DNA from: JBJYKD01 sp049310025
GTDB taxonomy: Bacteria > Bacillota > Thermosediminibacteria > Thermosediminibacterales > Tepidanaerobacteraceae
Assembly: GCF_049310025.1 (NCBI RefSeq)
Contig: NZ_JBJYKD010000008.1
Span: forward strand, 1 to 64,000
Direction: 5' to 3'
DNA length: 64,000 nt
This document shows, piece by piece, positions 58,140 through 64,000 of the stretch. The notes beneath the pieces are model-generated. The model ran no database searches. It was not told where the DNA came from and saw only the letters and a list, made by a program, of their open reading frames with translations. Position 1 is the stretch's first letter, and each line of letters begins with the position of its first letter. A program made the position numbers and the translations under genes.

Positions 58140-59300
58140 TTGGAGGTATTGATAGTTAGTCCTATTTCTAAAGATGGTGGTGGCGGAGTTGCAAGCCATG
58201 TAATAAGTCATCAAAAATCACTTTTAAAAAAGGGAATTAACTCAAAGTTAGTTGTAATTGAACCGAGTTATGGTACTTTTTATTTTTATTTATGGGCTGG
58301 AGCTCGTAAAGTTATTAATAAAATTTGGCAACCAAATGGGTTTAGATTTATAGATGCGATGAGAAAAATTATATTAAGAAATATTTTAAGAAATATAGAT
58401 CCATTACCCAATATTATTCATTGTCATTTAATCTATGCAGATATTTTAAAAGACATATTAAAAGAGCAAAATTTAAATATTCCAGTAGTTCTAACAGTTC
58501 ATGGATATATAGCGGATGAAGCTGTATCTAAAGGTACAATTAAACGTAATTCTAAAGGTTATAAATATTTGTTAAATCAAGAATCAAGATTATATTCAAT
58601 GGCTGATAAAATAATTTGTGTAGATACAAGAATTGCGCAACACGTATCTAAACTATGTAAGGATAAAGAGCCTTTTATCTTACGCAATGTAGTTGATACA
58701 GAAGTCTTTAAACCTATGAAAAAATCGGAGAATAAAGACAAAATAAATGTTTTATGCCCAAGGATGTTAAACCCTAAAAATGGTGTAATTATAGCAATCA
58801 AAGCTATAGAAATTTATATACAAAAAAAACCAGATACCTCTATTCAATTACTAATTGCAGGTGATGGAAAACAAAGAAAAGAATTAGAAACTTATGTTAG
58901 AGAAAACAATCTATCAAATGTAGTTAAATTTTTGGGATTAATACATCATTCACAAATGCCAAAATTAATATCTTCTTCAGATATTGTTATTATACCTTCC
59001 ATACCACACGAAGGAGTCGAAGAAGCGACTTCTATAGCAGCACTTGAATCAATGTCATGTGGGGTTCCTGTTGTTGCATCTAATATAGGAGGTTTAAAAG
59101 AAATTATAACAGATGGTATCGATGGATATTTGGTTCCTCCTAATGAACCTCGATTGTTTGCGAGTGCTATAGAACAAGCCATTTTGAATAAAAAAACTAT
59201 TTCTATTCAGTCTAGGAAAAGTATAGAAAAAAAATATTCATTAGAAGTTATGGGAGAAAATTTAATTAAAATTTACAATGAACTTTTAAATTTAAATTAG
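58140..59300 (+). CDS. family 4 glycosyltransferase
   Basis: The protein has 386 residues from a TTG at 58140 (EVLIVSPISKDGGGGVASHV); a GTG at 58107 would add 11 residues without a binding site. GT-B fold: acceptor half to about 175, then the GT4 donor half with HEGVEEATSIAALESMSCGV and PVVASNIGGLKEII. Probably adds one sugar to the repeating unit. It is the first gene of a strongly AT-rich block that continues to about 62.8 kb, with codon use (TTA, AAA, ATA) unlike the wbp genes. Confidence 0.87.
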   Translation: MEVLIVSPISKDGGGGVASHVISHQKSLLKKGINSKLVVIEPSYGTFYFYLWAGARKVINKIWQPNGFRFIDAMRKIILRNILRNIDPLPNIIHCHLIYADILKDILKEQNLNIPVVLTVHGYIADEAVSKGTIKRNSKGYKYLLNQESRLYSMADKIICVDTRIAQHVSKLCKDKEPFILRNVVDTEVFKPMKKSENKDKINVLCPRMLNPKNGVIIAIKAIEIYIQKKPDTSIQLLIAGDGKQRKELETYVRENNLSNVVKFLGLIHHSQMPKLISSSDIVIIPSIPHEGVEEATSIAALESMSCGVPVVASNIGGLKEIITDGIDGYLVPPNEPRLFASAIEQAILNKKTISIQSRKSIEKKYSLEVMGENLIKIYNELLNLN

Positions 59301-59318
59301 ATTTAAAGAGGAGCACAT

Positions 59319-60470
59319 ATGGAAATATTAATAATTTCAGGAACACCTGGAACTTCTGAAGGTTCAGTAGAAAAATTTTATGAAAGTCTCACTAAGAAAC
59401 TTATAACTAAAGGACAACAAGTTACATTTATTTTTACAAGTGAAGGTCCGACCGCTGCGAAAATTAAACAATTAGGAGCTAACATAAATATAGTTGAGAT
59501 GAAAAAGAAAATTGATATGAAAGCAATAATTAAGATACTAAAACTATTGTGGGTTATACATCCACATATAATTCATATTCATTTTGATAAAGCAGTCTAT
59601 AATTCACTGCTCGCATTATTATTTTATGGTGCTACATTTAGAGATATTTCAATATTTGTGCACCATCATTCTAAACCATTAAAAATTGGTAGTCATTATA
59701 AAAATTTCATCAAATTTTTACCTAGAAGGTTATTGTATAAATTAATAAAGGTGACTTCAGTTTTTGTTTCTGAAGAACAAGCAAAAATATTAATAAAAAA
59801 TCATTTAATTTATAATAACCAACCAATAAAAATAATAAATAATGGGGTTGATATTAATGTATTTTCACCAATAAATAGTCAAAAAGAAAAAATGGAATTA
59901 AGACGTAAGTTATTATTACCTTTAGATTGTATAATAACTATTTACGTTGCGGGGTTTCGAAAAGAAAAAAATCATAAGTATCTAATTTCGGCCTTTAATA
60001 TTGCTAAAAATAATTGTGATAGAAAAATATTACCAATTCTTTTATTAGTAGGGTATGGCCCTGAAGAAGATAATATTTTAAAATTGATATCAACTTATAA
60101 TTTAGAATCAAATGTAATTATTACAGGAAAGCGTAATGATGTAAATCTATTTCTTAAAAGCTCAGATATTGCAGTTTCAACATCATTAACAGAAGGTTTT
60201 GGTTTAGGGATTCTAGAAGCCATGGCTACAGGTCTTCCTATAATATCTTTAGAAAGTGGTTTTACACAAAATTTTGTTGAGGATAATTTAAATGGGTTTG
60301 TAGTTAAGAAAGATAGTGAACCTGATAGTTTTGCAAAAAAATTAATATATTTGTGGGAAAATAAAGATCTGAGGATTAAAATGGGATCAATAAGTAGAGA
60401 AAAAAGTAAAAAATATTCATTAGATAATCAAATAAGTGAGGTTTTAAAACTATATGGATTATTTTCTTAA
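59319..60470 (+). CDS. family 4 glycosyltransferase
   Basis: The protein has 383 residues. The donor-binding half has TIYVAGFRKEKNHKYLISAF, LLVGYGPEEDNILKL and the E-x7-E type motif in TSLTEGFGLGILEAMATGLP. GAGGAGC precedes the ATG. The last 17 bases overlap the polymerase gene. Sugar specificity unknown. AT-rich like its neighbours. Confidence 0.87.
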   Translation: MEILIISGTPGTSEGSVEKFYESLTKKLITKGQQVTFIFTSEGPTAAKIKQLGANINIVEMKKKIDMKAIIKILKLLWVIHPHIIHIHFDKAVYNSLLALLFYGATFRDISIFVHHHSKPLKIGSHYKNFIKFLPRRLLYKLIKVTSVFVSEEQAKILIKNHLIYNNQPIKIINNGVDINVFSPINSQKEKMELRRKLLLPLDCIITIYVAGFRKEKNHKYLISAFNIAKNNCDRKILPILLLVGYGPEEDNILKLISTYNLESNVIITGKRNDVNLFLKSSDIAVSTSLTEGFGLGILEAMATGLPIISLESGFTQNFVEDNLNGFVVKKDSEPDSFAKKLIYLWENKDLRIKMGSISREKSKKYSLDNQISEVLKLYGLFS

Positions 60471-61818
60471 TTACATATCAAACAAAAAATACTTTTATCT
60501 GCTAATTCTAAATATAGAAATATGTATTATCGTAATCTCACTGACTATCAGTAACTTTTTTCCAATTATAGCTATATTGTACATATTCTTTATGCTTGGA
60601 ATATTATTAATTGGTATATTTATTGGCTTTTTGCCTGCAATAATTATTGCAATACTTTGGACACCTAGAACATTAGATAAATATGTAAATATTATTATAT
60701 TAAATAAGGTATTTGACACAACTAGTCTTGGAATTCCTATTACAGAAGTTACAAAAGGAATATGGCTTGCAGATATTTTAATATTTTCATTTTTTATTTA
60801 TTACTTAATAAAATCTTTTAAAATTCAGTTATGGTTTATAATTTATTTTGTTTTGTTATTACCTTCAATAATTATTAGCTTAATATCAGGTTACAAGACA
60901 ATAGCAGGAATAATTGAATATTTTCGCCTTCCGTTAACCACATTCGTTATTTCAATGTCAATCAAGAATAATGAAAAAAAATGGGAACGTATATTTAATA
61001 GTTTAGTTATTAGTATATTGGGTCTTGAAATAATGGGTTTATTTAGATGGTTAATTGATAGCTCTGTTAAAAATAGACTTTTCACCGTTGGATTAGGAGT
61101 AAATACATTAGCTGTTACTGGAGTTATTAGCCTTCCATTAATTGAACTATTTATATTACGTAGTAAAAAAAGATATGGAAGTATTTCTTGGTTTCTAATT
61201 ATAATTCCTGTATTTGTAATATTATTAACTGGTTCTCGACAAGGTTTTGCTGGACTGATATTATATTTGATTTATTTTAGTTATAGATATAAATATACTT
61301 TTCTTCGTAAAAGTTATTACTTTATATTTTTTATTTTTATATTAGGTTTTAAATTTTGTTTAAATTACTTAAATGTAATTGAACCCTTTAGAAGATTATT
61401 GCAAGCAGGTATTACAGATATAAATCGAATTGAATTAATCAAAGGGGCATTAAATATATGGATTATGATGCCTTTAACTGGTGTAGGAGTAGGAAATTTT
61501 GGTTATTATTGGCCAACAGTAAGTAATTTACCAAGAATTTATGATTATTATTGGCATTGTCATAATTTATTTCTTATGTTTTTATCAGAAAGTGGTATTT
61601 TAGGTTTGATTGGTTTTATTATTTTCTTAGTATATATAATATATATACCACTTTTTAATAAAAATCTTAAAGAAGAAAAACTATTAATAGCTTCTATCAT
61701 TTTATTACTCATTATCGAAATGGTAGATTATGTTTTTTGGGATTATCGTATGACATTAATAATTGGTTGTATATTAGGTTTAATTGAAGGTTTAAAAAAG
61801 ATAAATGCTAAATGTTAG
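60454..61818 (+). CDS. O-antigen polymerase (Wzy-like) membrane protein
   Basis: The protein has 454 residues with about 11-12 membrane helices. LTGSRQGFAGLILYLIYFSY and the loop MPLTGVGVGNFGYYWPTVSN with HCHNLFLMFLSESGILGLIG are the Wzy_C/ligase signature (short form, no TPR). It overlaps the upstream glycosyltransferase gene. With the large ligase-like protein at 49976 the cluster has two members of this superfamily, so one probably polymerises and the other ligates or caps. Confidence 0.85.
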   Translation: MDYFLNYISNKKYFYLLILNIEICIIVISLTISNFFPIIAILYIFFMLGILLIGIFIGFLPAIIIAILWTPRTLDKYVNIIILNKVFDTTSLGIPITEVTKGIWLADILIFSFFIYYLIKSFKIQLWFIIYFVLLLPSIIISLISGYKTIAGIIEYFRLPLTTFVISMSIKNNEKKWERIFNSLVISILGLEIMGLFRWLIDSSVKNRLFTVGLGVNTLAVTGVISLPLIELFILRSKKRYGSISWFLIIIPVFVILLTGSRQGFAGLILYLIYFSYRYKYTFLRKSYYFIFFIFILGFKFCLNYLNVIEPFRRLLQAGITDINRIELIKGALNIWIMMPLTGVGVGNFGYYWPTVSNLPRIYDYYWHCHNLFLMFLSESGILGLIGFIIFLVYIIYIPLFNKNLKEEKLLIASIILLLIIEMVDYVFWDYRMTLIIGCILGLIEGLKKINAKC

Positions 61819-61873
61819 GATTTAAAAAATATATAATTGAATTTCTAAATATATATATACGAGGCGTTTAAGA

Positions 61874-62804
61874 ATGAAAAAAAGATTTAATTTATATTTG
61901 AAATGGTTAAAAATGCTTTTAGGAAAAAGCAATTTACATGTTAATCAGGGTTTATTCAAAAAAAGGTATAAAAGGATATTATAACGATCTTACTTTAAAA
62001 GTTAACTGGCGTGGTGAATTTGATTTAGATGGGTTGCCTATTAATGTCAATGAAATGGGTGTAAAATTGTATAATCCTACAACCATTGCTCAATTTGGTT
62101 TAGGAAACTATGATTTATATTTATTAACAAATAGTCATGTTTTTTATAAGCAATTTATTAATTCTGTCAACTGGATGGTTAAAGATCAACATCAATGTGG
62201 TGGATGGGATGTTTTTGAAAGATTGGGTAGTAAAAGAACATATAAATATTCTGCGATGACGCAGGGGGAGGGAGCATCATTATTAATTAGAGCTTTTAAA
62301 GAAACAAATAACGAAGAATATTTAGCCAAAGCTAAAAAGGCCATAGATTTGATGCTTTTGCCTGTTGAAAAAGGTGGAACATCAAGATATGGTAATGATA
62401 AATTGTTTTTGGAAGAAACGGTAGAATCAAAACCTGTATTGATATTAAATGGCTGGATTTTTGCTATTTTTGGATTGTTTGATATAACAAAAATAATATC
62501 TGATTTAAAATATAAATATGCTCTTGAGAAAACATTAGACACATTAAAAGGTGAATTAAAAAAATACGATTCTGGTTATTGGAGTTATTATGATCAACGT
62601 GGCCACCTAGCAAGTCCTTTTTATCATAATTTGCATATTGCATTACTTGATGCTTTATACGATTTATTTAATATTGAAGAATTTAAAATTGTAAGAGATA
62701 CGTGGGATTCTTATTTAAAAAGTAGTTATAATAAAGGAAGAGCTTTTATTATAAAAGCATATCAAAAGATTAAAGACCCAGGTGAAATAATTATTGTAAA
62801 ATAA
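61874..62804 (+). pseudogene. D-glucuronyl C5-epimerase-like gene with an apparent frameshift
   Basis: The main frame from 61938 gives 288 residues with KGYYNDLTLKVNW, CGGWDVFERLG, KYSAMTQGEGASLLIRAF and GYWSYYDQRGHLASPFYHNL, the C-terminal catalytic domain of glucuronyl C5-epimerase (PF06662). The family start lies in another frame: ATG 61874, after GAGG, gives MKKRFNLYLKWLKMLLGKSN then LHVNQG. Joining HVNQG to YSKKGIKGYYND near 61950 restores the usual family wording, so about one base seems lost. It could be a real mutation, a sequencing error in an A/T run, or a shortened protein starting at 61938. Such enzymes flip glucuronate to iduronate in a polymer. Confidence 0.72.
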
Positions 62805-62815
62805 TAGGTGATTAT

Positions 62816-64000
62816 ATGAAAATAGCATATATAACTGCCCAGACCCCTTATGGGAATGGTGAGCAATTCATTCTGCCGGAGATTTTAGAAGTTATAAATA
62901 AGGGGAATGATGTAATAGTCATACCAGTAAGGCCCGAAAACAAAATAGCGAAAGGTAGAGAGCCTGAAAAGGTTTCTGAATACACAATATATATACCTCT
63001 ATTAAGTTTTTATTTACTACTAAAAAGTATCTTTATTTTTTTTATATATCCTTTTAGGATATGTAAAATAATTTATTCTATATTGCGGAATTCAGGAAAC
63101 ATAGGAAAAATTATTAAAAATCTAGTTGTCTTGCCAAAAGGTTTAATAGCAGGTGAAGTTATAAAAAAACACAATATCGAACATATTCATGCTCACTGGG
63201 CATCGACTCCTTCTACAGTAGCATACATAGCTTCTAAATTAACTGGGATTTCGTGGAGTTTTACATGCCACAGATGGGATATTGCAGAAAATAATATGCT
63301 TAAAGAAAAAGCAAGAAGTGCAAGGTTTATAAGAGTTATTAACAAAAAAGGATATGCGGAAATTTTAAGAATAATAAGTGAAAAATATAAACATAAATGC
63401 AATATTATTCATGTGGGAATTAATAGTAAAATGATACAAAAACATAACAAGTTTATATATCAAAATTTTGTAATAGCTACTCCTGCAAATTTAATAGAGG
63501 TAAAAGGTCATAAATTTTTAATATATGCTATTAAAAAGTTGATAGAACGCAATTATAATGTAACTTGTTATTTCTTTGGGGATGGTCCGCTAGAAAATGA
63601 GCTAAAAGCATTGATTAATAAATTAGAACTAAAAGACAATATTATTTTTAAAGGCAAAATTGGTCATGATGAACTGCTGGAGCTTTACGCTAAAGGTGAA
63701 ATCGATTGTGTAGTACTTCCAAGCATCGTTACAGATGATGGAGAAAAAGAAGGTATACCGGTCTCTTTGATGGAAGCAATGGCTAATAAAATTCCTGTTA
63801 TCTCTACCAATACAGGCGGGATTCCCGAATTGTTAGGAGATGGAGCCGGAATTTTGGTAGAACAAAAAGATCCAGATGCTTTAGCCGAAGCCATAGAAAG
63901 ATTAATAAATGACGGAGAACTTCGGCGAGAACTGCAAGAGAAGGGGTATAAAAAAGTATACAAAGAATTTTATTTACCAAATGTGGTAGACAGGCTCCTT
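62816..64000 (+). CDS. family 4 glycosyltransferase, 3' end outside window
   Basis: The frame is open from the ATG at 62816 (after AGGTGAT) to the last base, 395 codons. GT-B fold: MKIAYITAQTPYGNGEQFIL, IEHIHAHWASTPSTVAYIA, then YFFGDGPLENELKALI, GEIDCVVLPSIVTDDGEKEG and IPVSLMEAMANKIPVISTNT. It belongs to the group of GT4 enzymes with HAHWA acceptor motif (colanic-acid WcaL type). Base composition becomes less AT-rich toward the end, so the foreign-looking block may end here. Confidence 0.88.
   Translation, partial: MKIAYITAQTPYGNGEQFILPEILEVINKGNDVIVIPVRPENKIAKGREPEKVSEYTIYIPLLSFYLLLKSIFIFFIYPFRICKIIYSILRNSGNIGKIIKNLVVLPKGLIAGEVIKKHNIEHIHAHWASTPSTVAYIASKLTGISWSFTCHRWDIAENNMLKEKARSARFIRVINKKGYAEILRIISEKYKHKCNIIHVGINSKMIQKHNKFIYQNFVIATPANLIEVKGHKFLIYAIKKLIERNYNVTCYFFGDGPLENELKALINKLELKDNIIFKGKIGHDELLELYAKGEIDCVVLPSIVTDDGEKEGIPVSLMEAMANKIPVISTNTGGIPELLGDGAGILVEQKDPDALAEAIERLINDGELRRELQEKGYKKVYKEFYLPNVVDRLL

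Noticed and set aside
1..64000. CRISPR array, tRNA or rRNA genes, complete insertion sequence
   Set aside because: No regular spaced repeats, tRNA-like cloverleaf or full transposase gene was seen; only short relics that might derive from mobile elements.

Overview
The window looks like chromosome of an endospore-forming, probably thermophilic Firmicute of the Clostridia (Thermosediminibacterales / Thermoanaerobacterales type). Supporting this: strong AGGAGG ribosome binding sites with many GTG and TTG starts; a SleB-type spore cortex hydrolase; split glycine decarboxylase subunits under a tandem glycine riboswitch; a LevR-type sigma-54 activator; the DUF1659 / DUF2922 / YvrJ set; and a LoaP (NusG paralogue) at the head of an exopolysaccharide operon. 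I saw no rRNA, tRNA, CRISPR array or complete insertion sequence. Species cannot be fixed from sequence alone.

Layout. 0-2.3 kb: a decayed beta-propeller gene and a SEC-C protein. 2.4-9.7 kb: ROK repressor with a perfect palindromic operator, BadF-type kinase, ribose-type ABC importer and a YhfX-like PLP enzyme; the operon ends in what looks like the stub of a second permease. 9.7-15.4 kb: glycine riboswitch, gcvT-gcvH-gcvPA-gcvPB and a lipoate ligase that can charge GcvH. 15.5-15.7 kb: a candidate structured RNA. 15.8-22.8 kb: LevR-type activator, sigma-54 promoter, galactitol-family PTS (IIA, IIB, IIC), PfkB kinase and class II aldolase, a likely ketose catabolic route. 23-32 kb: SleB hydrolase, a PIN toxin-antitoxin pair, a secreted coiled-coil protein, EamA transporter, FMN-dependent dehydrogenase, YchF, a lipoprotein with four FMN-binding domains in ABAB order, two gene relics and an RsuA pseudouridine synthase.

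32.3-35.2 kb is the least explained locus: three tiny membrane proteins sharing a Trp-Trp-Ile motif surround two unknown soluble proteins, a one-helix protein and a subtilisin. 35.3-44.5 kb: an YcdB-like surface protein, a polysaccharide deacetylase relic, a nitrilase, an AlbA-domain protein, a ComK-like regulator with an SOS box inside its promoter, an amidase / YvrJ / DUF2922 / DUF1659 cluster, and truD. 44.5-47.5 kb is a toxin-antitoxin islet holding two PIN modules and a HicA-HicB-SecB toxin-antitoxin-chaperone operon bracketed by a short direct repeat.

47.8 kb to the end is an exopolysaccharide operon: LoaP, Wzz, a Wzy/ligase with TPR and beta-sandwich modules, a retropepsin pair with its own promoter, the four genes expected for UDP-2,3-diacetamido-2,3-dideoxy-glucuronate, then a strongly AT-rich block (from about 58.06 kb) of glycosyltransferases, a second Wzy and a frameshifted glucuronyl C5-epimerase. 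The last glycosyltransferase runs off the window.
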